A stretch of DNA of 64,000 nucleotides from DASZQL01 sp964391865 (GTDB lineage Bacteria; Planctomycetota; Phycisphaerae; Phycisphaerales; UBA1924). The position numbers were made by a program, and so were the translations under genes. Positions within the stretch are counted from its first letter, which is position 1. The number at the start of each line of letters is the position of its first letter. This document shows positions 17,479-24,898 of the stretch, piece by piece. Location of the stretch: assembly GCA_964391865.1 (NCBI GenBank), contig CAYMNQ010000007.1, positions 62,001 to 126,000 on the forward strand. The letters are read 5' to 3'. Under the pieces are notes generated by a model. The model was not told the origin of the DNA. It did not search any database and worked only from the letters and a program-made list of their open reading frames with translations.

Positions 17479-17624
17479 AGACAAATCCTCCGCAGTCCCG
17501 CCGGCGCGGGATGCCGCACACACAGTCGTCGGGCGAGCCTACTCCCGCCCCCCAACCACTGCAATCGGGCCAGCGCCGCGATCACCCGCAACCCGCGCCA
17601 CGGCGTGCCTGCATTCCGCGCCTT

Positions 17625-17645
17625 CCCCAAGCCCCAAGCCCCAAG
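17625..17645 (+). repeat. Short tandem repeat, three CCCCAAG units
   Basis: Three exact CCCCAAG units followed by related CCGCAA/CCGCACC words up to about 17682. It lies in the intergenic region between the OPT gene and argR, upstream of the argR promoter. It is low-complexity and may vary in copy number. Confidence 0.7.
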
Positions 17646-17690
17646 CCTCGGCCCGCAAACCGCACCCCGCAAGCCGCACCCCGAATTCTC

Positions 17691-17725
17691 TTGACTTTCC
17701 ATTCAATAAAATGAATACTCATGCA
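17691..17725 (+). promoter_or_regulatory. argR promoter with tandem ARG boxes
   Basis: Two sites fit the ArgR pattern TGAAT-N4-ATTCA with one mismatch each: TGACTTTCCATTCA (17692-17705) and TGAATACTCATGCA (17712-17725), centres 20 bp apart, as in paired operators bound by an ArgR hexamer. TTGACT (17691-17696) and AATACT (17714-17719), with a 17-bp spacer, form a sigma-70-like promoter lying within the boxes. Negative autoregulation by ArgR-arginine is inferred. Confidence 0.75.
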
Positions 17726-18193
17726 ATGAGCCTCGCCGAGCAGAAAGCCCGCCGCCGCCGCCGAATCCTGCAGATCCTGCAGAAGCAGCCCGTCTCCTCG
17801 CAAGAGGAACTCCTGCGCTTCCTGCACGCCGACAACATCCCCGCGACGCAGGCCACCGTCTCGCGCGACCTCCGAGCCCTCGGCTCCCTCCGCACGCCCA
17901 GCGGCTACGCCCTCCCCGGCGCCGGCTCCGCCGCGCCCCCGCCCTCCGACGGCACCGTTCTGCGCGATGCGCTCCGCACGCTGCTCGTCTCCGCCGACCG
18001 CGCCGGCACCGTCGTCGTGCTGCGCACCGCGCCGGGGCACGCCAGCGCCCTCGCCACCGAGTTCGACGCCGCCCGCATGAGCGCCGTCGTCGGAACCATC
18101 GCGGGCGACGACACTATCTTCGCCGCCTGCCGATCCAACACCTCCGCCGCCAGCCTCCTCCGGCAGATCCGAGAACTCGCGTCACTCGGTTGA
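17711..18193 (+). CDS. argR: Arginine repressor ArgR
   Basis: A 160-residue arginine-responsive regulator. The N-terminal winged helix spans about 8-65 (RRILQILQKQPVSSQEELLRFL, then TQATVSRDLRALGSLRTPSGY). The C-terminal hexamerisation and arginine-binding domain spans about 85-155 with the diagnostic VGTIAGDDTIFAACRS, whose paired Asp residues bind arginine. There are two candidate starts: ATG 17711 and ATG 17726 (MSLAEQKARRR). Neither has a Shine-Dalgarno. The putative promoter would start transcription near 17726, which favours the second start and a leaderless mRNA; the first start overlaps an ARG box. The argCBFGH genes follow on the same strand after a repeat-bearing gap. Confidence 0.93.
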   Translation: MNTHAMSLAEQKARRRRRILQILQKQPVSSQEELLRFLHADNIPATQATVSRDLRALGSLRTPSGYALPGAGSAAPPPSDGTVLRDALRTLLVSADRAGTVVVLRTAPGHASALATEFDAARMSAVVGTIAGDDTIFAACRSNTSAASLLRQIRELASLG

Positions 18194-18240
18194 GCCGCGC
18201 GGCCCGGCGACTTCTCCTTCCGCCTCAAGCTCCTCAACCT

Positions 18241-18268
18241 AGTGGGACGGGCGTCCCGCGCGTCTCTC
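18241..18268 (+). repeat. Family B interspersed hairpin repeat upstream of argC
   Basis: AACCTAGTGGGACGGGCGTC followed by CCGCGCGTCTCTC. It lies between argR and argC. A GTG inside the repeat is in frame with argC, but the residues it would add are repeat-derived, so it is unlikely to be the real start. Confidence 0.65.
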
Positions 18269-18310
18269 CTCAACCTCAGTCCTTTTCCCGCTGTTCATCG
18301 AGTTCAAATC

Positions 18311-19363
18311 TTGCCCACCGACTCCCCACGCATCCCGATCGCGATCATCGGCGCCGCCGGCTACTCCGGCGCCGAACTGCTGCACCTCGCGCTCGAACAC
18401 CCGCGCCTCACCGTCGCCGCCCTCTTCGGCTCCTCCAAAGGCGCCGCCGCCGGTGAACCCCCAGCCCCCATCGCCGACACCCACCCGCGCTTCCGCGGCC
18501 GCACCGATCTCCTTGTCCACCCCGCCTCGCCCGACGGGATCATCAACTCCGGAGCGAAAGCCGCCTTCCTCTGCACGCCCCACGAAGTCTCGCACGAACT
18601 CGCCCCCGCGCTCGTCGCCCGCGGCGTTGTCGTCTTCGATCTCTCCGCCGCGTTCCGACTCAAAGACGCCGCGCTCTACCCCAAGCACTACAGCTTCACG
18701 CACGCGCACGCGGCACTGCTCGACCGCGCGCCGTACGGCCTGCCCGAACTCTTCCGCGATCAACTCCGCGCCGCGAACCTCATCGCCGTCCCCGGCTGCT
18801 ATCCCACCAGCGCCATTCTCCCCCTCGCCCCGCTCGTCCGCGCCGGCGCGCTCGCGCCGAACGCGCGCCCCATCATCGATTCCACCAGCGGCGTCAGCGG
18901 CGCCGGCCGCGCGCCGAGCGTCAAGAACCTCTTCTGTGAAGTCAGCCAGCAGCCCTACGCTGTCCTCTCACACCGCCACCAGCCGGAGATCGACGCCTAC
19001 TGCGGCACGCGCACCATCTTTACGCCCCACCTCGGCCCGTACGCCCGCGGCATCGTCTCCACCATCCACGCCGACCTCGCGCCCGGCTGCACCGAGTCGC
19101 GCCTACGCGACCTTCTCTCCGCCGCGTACGCGAACGAGTCCTTCATCCGCCTCTACCCCAAGGGCCACTGGCCCAGCGCCGCCGCCGTCGAGCGCACCAA
19201 CCGCTGCGACATCGCCCTCGCCGTCGATGAGTCCGACCCCGAGCGCCCGCACGCGATCATCGTCAGCGCCGTCGACAACCTCGTAAAAGGCGCCGCCGGC
19301 CAGGCGCTCCAGTGCTGCAACATCCGCTTCGGCTTCACCGAAACCGAGGGCCTGCCGCGATGA
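18311..19363 (+). CDS. argC: N-acetyl-gamma-glutamyl-phosphate reductase
   Basis: Third step of arginine synthesis: NADPH-dependent reduction of N-acetylglutamyl phosphate. About 350 residues. IPIAIIGAAGYSGAELLHL is the dinucleotide loop, and LIAVPGCYPTSAILPLAPL contains the catalytic Cys in the conserved PGCYPT context; SGVSGAGRAPSVKNLFCEV and SHRHQPEI are family motifs. TTG 18311 is chosen as start because it begins just before the Rossmann strand (LPTDSPRIPIAIIG) and upstream in-frame codons fall within a repeat; this is a judgement, and a start at GTG 18242 cannot be excluded. argB begins within the argC stop (ATGA), so the two are translationally coupled. Confidence 0.92.
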   Translation: MPTDSPRIPIAIIGAAGYSGAELLHLALEHPRLTVAALFGSSKGAAAGEPPAPIADTHPRFRGRTDLLVHPASPDGIINSGAKAAFLCTPHEVSHELAPALVARGVVVFDLSAAFRLKDAALYPKHYSFTHAHAALLDRAPYGLPELFRDQLRAANLIAVPGCYPTSAILPLAPLVRAGALAPNARPIIDSTSGVSGAGRAPSVKNLFCEVSQQPYAVLSHRHQPEIDAYCGTRTIFTPHLGPYARGIVSTIHADLAPGCTESRLRDLLSAAYANESFIRLYPKGHWPSAAAVERTNRCDIALAVDESDPERPHAIIVSAVDNLVKGAAGQALQCCNIRFGFTETEGLPR

Positions 19364-20157
19364 CCGACCGCCCGCTCGTCATCAAACTCGGCGGCGCGGC
19401 GATCGAATCCCCCGAAGAACACCCATTCCTCTGGGACGCCCTCGCACGACTCCACCGCGCCCGCCCGCGCTCGCTCATCCTCGTCCACGGCGGGGGCGCG
19501 GCCATCGACGACCGCCTCCGCGCGCTCGGCAAAGAGCCCATCAAGCGCGACGGCATCCGCCTCACACCCCCCGATCACATCGACGAAGTCGTCGCCGTCC
19601 TCCGCGGCATCGTCAACACGGCGCTCGTCGGCACGCTCCGCCGCCGCGCCGTCCCCGCCGCCGGACTCTGCCTCGCCGACGGCGGCTTGACCCGCGCTCA
19701 ACTCACCACCCGCTTCCCCTTCGACGCCGGGCTCGTCGGCGAAATCACCGCCGGCGACCCCTCCATTCTTCACGCGCTCCTCAGCGCCGGCATGCTCCCC
19801 GTGATCGCGCCGATCGCCTGCGACGACGCGGGCCGCACGCTGAACGTGAACGCCGACGAAGCCGCCGCCGCCGTCGCGCGAATCGCGAACGCCGAAGCGC
19901 TGGTGCTGCTCACCGACGTGCCAGGCGTCCTCGATGAAACCCGCCGCGTCATCCCCGAACTAGATGCCGATGCCATCGAATCACTCATCGCGCGCTCCGT
20001 CATCCACTCGGGCATGATCCCGAAAGTCCGCGGCGCCCTCGAAGCCGCCCGCGCCGCGAACGCCCCGGCGATCATCGCCGCGTGGAACGAGCCCAACACC
20101 TTCGACCAACTCGCGCAACGCAAACCCGTCGGCACCCGCATCATCTACCCAACCTAG
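19360..20157 (+). CDS. argB: Acetylglutamate kinase
   Basis: Phosphorylates N-acetylglutamate, the second and usually arginine-controlled step. The 265-residue protein has the amino-acid-kinase glycine loops (LVIKLGGAAIES at the start, ILVHGGGAAIDDRL), the substrate region GLCLADGGL, NVNADEAAAAVARIANAEAL and LLTDVPGVLDE, then HSGMIPKVRGALEAA with the conserved Lys. ATG 19360 overlaps the argC stop by 4 bp. The stop codon TAG (20155-20157) is formed within the first bases of a family B repeat, so the C-terminal boundary may have been shaped by the repeat insertion. Length is close to the family norm, arguing that function is kept. Confidence 0.95.
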   Translation: MTDRPLVIKLGGAAIESPEEHPFLWDALARLHRARPRSLILVHGGGAAIDDRLRALGKEPIKRDGIRLTPPDHIDEVVAVLRGIVNTALVGTLRRRAVPAAGLCLADGGLTRAQLTTRFPFDAGLVGEITAGDPSILHALLSAGMLPVIAPIACDDAGRTLNVNADEAAAAVARIANAEALVLLTDVPGVLDETRRVIPELDADAIESLIARSVIHSGMIPKVRGALEAARAANAPAIIAAWNEPNTFDQLAQRKPVGTRIIYPT

Positions 20158-20183
20158 TGGCACGGGCGTCCCGCCCGTGACTC
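20156..20183 (+). repeat. Family B interspersed hairpin repeat at the argB-argF junction
   Basis: Best-preserved copy: CACGGGCG (20161-20168), TCC, CGCCCGTG (20172-20179), a perfect 8-bp stem with a 3-nt loop inside CACGGGCGTCCCGCCCGTG. The leading AACCTAG provides the argB stop codon. The GC-rich stem could slow polymerase or protect the mRNA end. Confidence 0.75.
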
Positions 20184-20240
20184 CCCAACCTTTGTCTTCT
20201 CCTCATCCCTCGATCCCTCCTCCCTCGATCCCTTCCCAAC

Positions 20241-21215
20241 ATGCCCACCACCCTCGACCACCTCCCGCGCCTCTCCACCCAGCACCTCCTCACGGTCGCG
20301 TCACTCACGCGCGCCGATCTCGACGCGCTCTTCAACACCGCCCGCACCTTCAAAGCCGATCCCGCGCCTTTCTCGGACACCCTCCGCGGCAAGTCCGTCG
20401 CACTCATCTTCGAGAAACCCTCGCTCCGCACGCGCGTGAGCTTCGAAGCCGCCGTCCACCGCCTCGGCGGGCAACCGATCACCCTCGACCACTCCAAGCA
20501 CAAGCTTGGCGAGCGCGAAAGCATCAAAGACGAAGCGAAGACGCTCGAGCGCTACGTCCACGCCGTCGCCGCGCGCGTCTACTCGCACGAATCCCTCGCC
20601 GAGTTCGCGCACCACAGCGCCGTGCCGGTGATCAACGCCCTCTCCGACCGCTCGCACCCTTGCCAGGCGCTGGCCGACTACCTCACGCTCCTCGAAACAC
20701 TCGGCACGCTCGACGGCGCGCGCCTCTGCTTCATCGGCGACGGTAACAACGTCTGCCACTCCCTCATGGCAGGCGCAGCACTCCTCGGCGTTCACATGAC
20801 CGTCATCACCCCGAAGGGCTGCGAGCCGAGCGGCGAAGCGGTGAAATTCGCCGCCGATATCAACCCGCATTCCAAAGGCTCGCTCGCCGTCTCCACCGAC
20901 CCGCGCGACATCCAAGCCGGCTTCGACGCCGTCTACACCGACTGCTGGACCAGCATGGGCAACGAATCCGCCGACGGCGAGCACCGCCGCGCCCTCTTCA
21001 CGCCCTACCAAGTGAACACCACACTCATGCAGCACGCCGCGCGAAGCAACAAGAAACCCGCCTACTTCATGCACTGCCTCCCCGCCCACCGCGGCGAGGA
21101 AGTCACCGACGACGTCATCGACGCGCCGACTTCGATCGTCTACGACCAAGCCGAGAACCGCCTCCACATCCAAGCCGCCATCCTCGCGCACCTGCTCTCC
21201 CCCACCACGCCGTAA
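20241..21215 (+). CDS. argF: Ornithine carbamoyltransferase
   Basis: Forms citrulline from ornithine and carbamoyl phosphate. The 324-residue protein has the carbamoyl-phosphate loop KPSLRTRVSFEAAVHRLGG, then SHPCQALADYLT, FIGDGNNVCHSL, VYTDCWTSMGNE and the ornithine-specific MHCLPAHRGEEV (HCLP rather than the HPLP of aspartate transcarbamylases). The start ATG 20241 has a pyrimidine-rich leader instead of a Shine-Dalgarno, while the upstream gene ends 83 bp earlier with a family B repeat between. It sits in an argC-argB-argF-argG-argH series on one strand. Confidence 0.96.
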   Translation: MPTTLDHLPRLSTQHLLTVASLTRADLDALFNTARTFKADPAPFSDTLRGKSVALIFEKPSLRTRVSFEAAVHRLGGQPITLDHSKHKLGERESIKDEAKTLERYVHAVAARVYSHESLAEFAHHSAVPVINALSDRSHPCQALADYLTLLETLGTLDGARLCFIGDGNNVCHSLMAGAALLGVHMTVITPKGCEPSGEAVKFAADINPHSKGSLAVSTDPRDIQAGFDAVYTDCWTSMGNESADGEHRRALFTPYQVNTTLMQHAARSNKKPAYFMHCLPAHRGEEVTDDVIDAPTSIVYDQAENRLHIQAAILAHLLSPTTP

Positions 21216-21253
21216 ACTCCGCGGCCCTTTCTTCGTCTTCACAAGGATCCCAC

Positions 21254-21284
21254 CTCTGTGCCCTCCGTGCTCTCTGTGGTGAAT
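21254..21284 (+). repeat. Family C interspersed repeat (CTCTGTG type) at the argF-argG junction
   Basis: CTCTGTGCCCTCCGTGCTCT followed by CTGTGGTGAAT. Related copies occur at 24025 and 56127 on the plus strand and at 55952 inverted. It ends about 17 bp before the argG start codon. Confidence 0.65.
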
Positions 21285-21301
21285 GTCTTCCCGGTGAATC
21301 C

Positions 21302-22525
21302 ATGCCTAAGAAAATCGCCCTCGCCTACTCCGGCGGCCTCGACACCTCCGCCATCGTCCCCTGGCTCAAGGACCACTACCCCGGCGCGCAGGTCATCTGC
21401 GTCGTGGGCGATGTGGGCCAGGGCGCCGGCGAGCTCGAAGGCGTCGAGCAGAAAGCAAAAAACTCCGGCGCCGCCGAGTGCCACGTCGTCAACCTCCAGC
21501 GCGAGTTCTGCGAGGACTACCTCTTCCCCATGCTCATCAGCGGCGGCGTCTACGAAGGACGCTACCTCCTCGGCACGTCCATCGCGCGCCCCATCCTTGC
21601 GAAAGCGCAGGTCGATGTCGCGTTGAACACCGGCTGCGACGCCGTCGCCCACGGCTGCACGGGCAAGGGCAACGACCAAGTTCGCTTTGAGCACACCTTC
21701 GCCGCCCTCGCGCCGCAGTTCCAGGTCATCGCGCCCTGGCGCGACCCGTCGTGGGAGCTCAAGTCCCGCGAAGCCCTCCTCGCCTACCTCAAAGCCCGCA
21801 ACATCCCCACCACCGCGAGCGCCACCAAGCTCTACTCGCGCGACCGGAACCTGTGGCACATCAGCCACGAGGGCCAGTCACTCGAAGACCCGTGGAACGC
21901 GCCGCCCGACGATGTGTGGATGCTCACGCGCTCCATCGCCGATGCGCCCGACCAGCCCGAAACCGTCCACCTCGGCTTCGAGCGCGGCCGCCCGCGCACC
22001 CTGAACCAAGAGAAACTCCCCCCCGAAACCCTCATCGCGCGCCTCAACGACCTCGCCGGCAAGCACGGCGTAGGCCGCATCGATATCGTCGAGAACCGCC
22101 GCGTCGGCATGAAATCCCGCGGCTGCTACGAAACCCCCGCCGGCACCGTGCTCATGGAAGCCGCCCGCGCCCTCGAAGAACTCGTCCTCGACCGCGACAC
22201 GCTCCAGTTCCGCCAGGAACTCGCGCACCGATTCACCTATCTCATCTACGACGGTGCCTGGTTCACGCCCACGAAGGACGCGCTCGTCGCCGCGTTCAAC
22301 TCCATCGCCGAGCCGCTCACGGGCGAGGTCGTCGTCAAACTCCACAAGGGCCACGCGACCGCGATCCAGCGCCGCTCGCCCAACAGCATGTACACCGAAG
22401 CCATCGCCACCTTCGGCGAAACGAAGGCAGAACTCTACAGCCACGCCGACGCCACCGGCTTCATCAAGCTGCTCGCGTTGCCATCCAAGATCCGCGCGCT
22501 CAAGAAGAGCGGGAACCTGAAGTAA
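21302..22525 (+). CDS. argG: Argininosuccinate synthase
   Basis: ATP-dependent condensation of citrulline and aspartate. The 407-residue protein begins MPKKIALAYSGGLDTSAIVPWL, the SGGLDTS pyrophosphatase P-loop, and continues with NTGCDAVAHGCTGKGNDQVRFE, NLWHISHEGQSLEDPWN, GRIDIVENRRVGMKSRGCYETPAG and RRSPNSMYTE, all diagnostic. Length is normal for the bacterial type. It follows argF by 86 bp containing a family C repeat; no clear Shine-Dalgarno precedes the ATG. argH follows after 60 bp. Confidence 0.97.
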   Translation: MPKKIALAYSGGLDTSAIVPWLKDHYPGAQVICVVGDVGQGAGELEGVEQKAKNSGAAECHVVNLQREFCEDYLFPMLISGGVYEGRYLLGTSIARPILAKAQVDVALNTGCDAVAHGCTGKGNDQVRFEHTFAALAPQFQVIAPWRDPSWELKSREALLAYLKARNIPTTASATKLYSRDRNLWHISHEGQSLEDPWNAPPDDVWMLTRSIADAPDQPETVHLGFERGRPRTLNQEKLPPETLIARLNDLAGKHGVGRIDIVENRRVGMKSRGCYETPAGTVLMEAARALEELVLDRDTLQFRQELAHRFTYLIYDGAWFTPTKDALVAAFNSIAEPLTGEVVVKLHKGHATAIQRRSPNSMYTEAIATFGETKAELYSHADATGFIKLLALPSKIRALKKSGNLK

Positions 22526-22585
22526 CGAGACGCCAAGCACCATCCTCCCTTGATCCCTCTTCCCGAATCCCTCTTCCCTTCCCCC

Positions 22586-23965
22586 ATGACCCTCTACGCC
22601 GGCCGATTTGAATCCGACCAGCACGCGCTCTTCAAAGCGCTCAATAACTCCCTGCCCTTCGACTGGCGCCTCGCGCGCCACGACATCCTCGGCTCCATCG
22701 CCTGGGCCGCCGCCATCCACCGCGCGGGCGTGATCGACGACGATGAGCACCGCCGGCTCACCGCCGCCCTGAACGCGCTCCTCGCCGAAGCCGCGACCCT
22801 CGGCCCCGCGCTCGCGGCCCAGCCCGATGAAGACATCCACTCCTGGGTCGAACGCCGCCTCATCGAGCAGCTCGGCCCGCTCGGCAAGAAGCTCCACACG
22901 GGCCGCTCGCGCAACGATCAGGTCGCCACGGACCTGCGCCTCTGGTGCCGCGATGAGATCGACGCCCGCCTCGCCGAACTCCGCGCCGCCCGCGCCGCGC
23001 TCATCGGCCTCGCGCAGCGAGAATTCCCGGCCATCATGCCCGGCTACACGCACCTCCAGCGTGCCCAGCCCATCGTCTTCTCCCACTGGGCGCTCGCCTA
23101 CGAAGAGATGCTCGCGCGCGACAGCGAACGCTTCGCCGACGCCCGCCGACGCGTCAACCTCTGCCCTCTCGGCAGCGGCGCGCTCGCCGGCACCGCCTAC
23201 CCCATCGACCGCAATCTCCTCGCCGCCGATCTCGACTTCGACGCCGCGACCCTCAACTCCCTCGACGCCACCAGCGACCGCGACTTCGTCCTCGAAACCC
23301 TGAGCGTTTGCGCCACCACCGCCGTCCACCTCTCGCGCCTCGCCGAGGATCTGATCCTCTGGTCCAGCAGCGAATTCGGCTTCGTCCGCCTCTCCGACGA
23401 AGTCACCAGCGGCTCGTCGCTCATGCCCCAAAAGAAAAACCCCGACGCCTGCGAACTCCTGCGCGGCAAGGCGGGCCGCATCATCGGCGCGTGGACCAGC
23501 CTCGCCGTCACGCTGAAGGGCCTCCCCCTCGCGTACAACAAAGACCTTCAGGAAGACAAGGAACCCCTCTTCGACGCGATGCACCACCTCGCGCTCTGCC
23601 TCAGCGTCGTGCCGATCATCCTGAAAACAATGAAGCTTGACCGCGAGCGCATGCGCCGCGCCGCGAGCGAGCCGGGTGGGTACGCCAACGCCACCGACCT
23701 CGCCGACTATCTCGTGCGCCGAGGCGTGCCCTTCCGCGAAGCCCACGACATCACCGCGAAACTCGTCCGCCACGCGATCGAGAAGGGCGTCGCCCTCGAG
23801 CAACTCCCATTCGAAGAACTCCGCGCCGCCAGCCCCGTCATCGAGCCCGACGTGCTCGCCGCCCTCACCCTCGAGTCCTCGATCGGCGGCCGCGACGCCC
23901 TCGCCGGCACCAGCGAACAGCGCGTCCGAGCCGCCATCACCGCCGCAAAAACGCGCCTCGGCTGA
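22586..23965 (+). CDS. argH: Argininosuccinate lyase
   Basis: Final step of arginine synthesis, releasing fumarate. The 459-residue protein starts MTLYAGRFESDQHALFKALN, chosen over an upstream in-frame codon because the extra 12 residues come from a pyrimidine-rich, repeat-like leader. Motifs: DEDIHSWVERRLIEQLG, KLHTGRSRNDQVATDLRLW, PGYTHLQRAQPI and the lyase signature GSSLMPQKKNPDACELLRGK with the catalytic Ser loop. Complete. It converges on adk, with a family C repeat in the 96-bp gap. The fused or separate acetyl-transfer enzymes (argJ, argA, argD) are not in the window. Confidence 0.97.
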   Translation: MTLYAGRFESDQHALFKALNNSLPFDWRLARHDILGSIAWAAAIHRAGVIDDDEHRRLTAALNALLAEAATLGPALAAQPDEDIHSWVERRLIEQLGPLGKKLHTGRSRNDQVATDLRLWCRDEIDARLAELRAARAALIGLAQREFPAIMPGYTHLQRAQPIVFSHWALAYEEMLARDSERFADARRRVNLCPLGSGALAGTAYPIDRNLLAADLDFDAATLNSLDATSDRDFVLETLSVCATTAVHLSRLAEDLILWSSSEFGFVRLSDEVTSGSSLMPQKKNPDACELLRGKAGRIIGAWTSLAVTLKGLPLAYNKDLQEDKEPLFDAMHHLALCLSVVPIILKTMKLDRERMRRAASEPGGYANATDLADYLVRRGVPFREAHDITAKLVRHAIEKGVALEQLPFEELRAASPVIEPDVLAALTLESSIGGRDALAGTSEQRVRAAITAAKTRLG

Positions 23966-24024
23966 ACCACCGCCAGCCGCGCCGTCGTCCTCTTCTCTTC
24001 ACACAAACTTCCAACTCTTCCGAC

Positions 24025-24054
24025 CTCTGTGCTCTCTGTGCCTCTGTGGTGAAT
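24025..24054 (+). repeat. Family C interspersed repeat between argH and adk
   Basis: CTCTGTGCTCTCTGTGCCTC followed by TGTGGTGAAT, lying between two convergent genes. No T-run follows in either direction, so it is not an obvious terminator. Confidence 0.65.
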
Positions 24055-24061
24055 CTTCGTC

Positions 24062-24685
24062 TTATCCCCCAAGCTTGTTCGCAAAGTGCGTGTTCTGGAT
24101 CGGCACCACCATCTCCAGAATGTGCTGCAGCACCTCCGCCGGGCTGCCGATCGCGTCGACGTCTTTGATGATCGAGCTCGGGTAATGCTCGAGCACGGGG
24201 CGCGTCTCGTCCTGATACACCTTCCAGCGCTTGCGGATCACTTCCTCGCGCGCATCGTCCGCGCGGTTTTCCTTCAGCGCCCGCTTCCGCAGCCGGTCGA
24301 ACATCTTGTTCTCATCGCGGCACGTCAGGTGCACGATCAGCAGCACCTCGATGTACTCGTCCATGATCTTCGCCTGGTTCGCGTTCCGCGGGATGCCGTC
24401 GAGGATCAGCAGGTCCTGATCCGGCTTGTACAGACTCAGGATCGTCTGCGCCTGCGTGTTCTCACGCCACATGCGGATCGTCACATCGTCCGGCACCAAG
24501 AGCCCCTGCGACGAGTACTTCAGGAACAACTGCCCGAGGTCCGAGTGCACATTCAGCGTGCGGAACACCTCCCCGCACGACAGATGAAAGAACCCCGGCA
24601 CGGCCCCCAGCACCTTGCCCTGAGTCCCCTTCCCCGAACCGGGAGCGCCGAACAGCAGCACAGTCTTGTAACGATTCACGCTCAC
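24062..24685 (-). CDS. adk: Adenylate kinase-family nucleoside monophosphate kinase
   Basis: Interconverts AMP, ATP and ADP (or a related NMP). The 207-residue protein carries the P-loop LLFGAPGSGKGTQGKVLG, the AMP-binding HLSCGEVFR, LLVPDDVTIRMW and LDGIPRNANQAKIMDEY (DGIPR in place of the usual DGFPR), and a short LID without zinc cysteines. The GTG start at 24685 has GGAGG 7 nt upstream. The N-terminal P-loop and AMP region are standard. The short LID and Ile-Pro change leave open a UMP/CMP-type preference. It is divergent from recJ across a repeat-rich 213-bp region. Confidence 0.85.
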   Translation of the reverse strand: MSVNRYKTVLLFGAPGSGKGTQGKVLGAVPGFFHLSCGEVFRTLNVHSDLGQLFLKYSSQGLLVPDDVTIRMWRENTQAQTILSLYKPDQDLLILDGIPRNANQAKIMDEYIEVLLIVHLTCRDENKMFDRLRKRALKENRADDAREEVIRKRWKVYQDETRPVLEHYPSSIIKDVDAIGSPAEVLQHILEMVVPIQNTHFANKLGG

Positions 24686-24790
24686 GACAACCTCCGACGC
24701 ACACCAGCCCGCTCACGCCGCCCACCAGCACGAACGACCAGATCTTCACAGCGTAGCGTCGGCCAGCCCCACAAGAAACTTGAAGCGCAG

Positions 24791-24830
24791 TCCCCCTTCC
24801 TCTCCCTCTGGGAGAGGGCAGGGTGAGGGC
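24791..24830 (+). repeat. Family A interspersed repeat between adk and recJ
   Basis: CTCTCCCTCTGGGAGAGGG at its core, followed by CAGGGTGAGGGCTACCC. Same orientation as the copies at 10050, 27203 and 27705. The core is an almost perfect hairpin (CTCTCCC/GGGAGAG). Confidence 0.7.
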
Positions 24831-24841
24831 TACCCAACCTC

Positions 24842-24883
24842 CTCTTCCCTCTTCCCTCTTCCCTCTTCCCTCTTCCCTCTTCC
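24842..24883 (+). repeat. Tandem heptamer, six CTCTTCC units, in the recJ leader
   Basis: Six exact CTCTTCC units end 15 bp before the recJ ATG. The leader from 24837 to 24898 is almost all C and T and has no Shine-Dalgarno. Copy number is likely to be unstable by slippage, and a change would alter the promoter or leader spacing. Confidence 0.85.
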
Positions 24884-24898
24884 CCGTATCCTCCCCCC

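Noticed and set aside
18242..18310. N-terminal extension of argC from a GTG at 18242
   Set aside because: The added residues are encoded by a family B repeat and do not resemble ArgC. TTG 18311 fits the family length better, though this is not proven.
24842..24883. CRISPR-like regular repeat
   Set aside because: The heptamer units are directly tandem with no spacers. It is a simple-sequence repeat. No other spaced repeats occur in the window.
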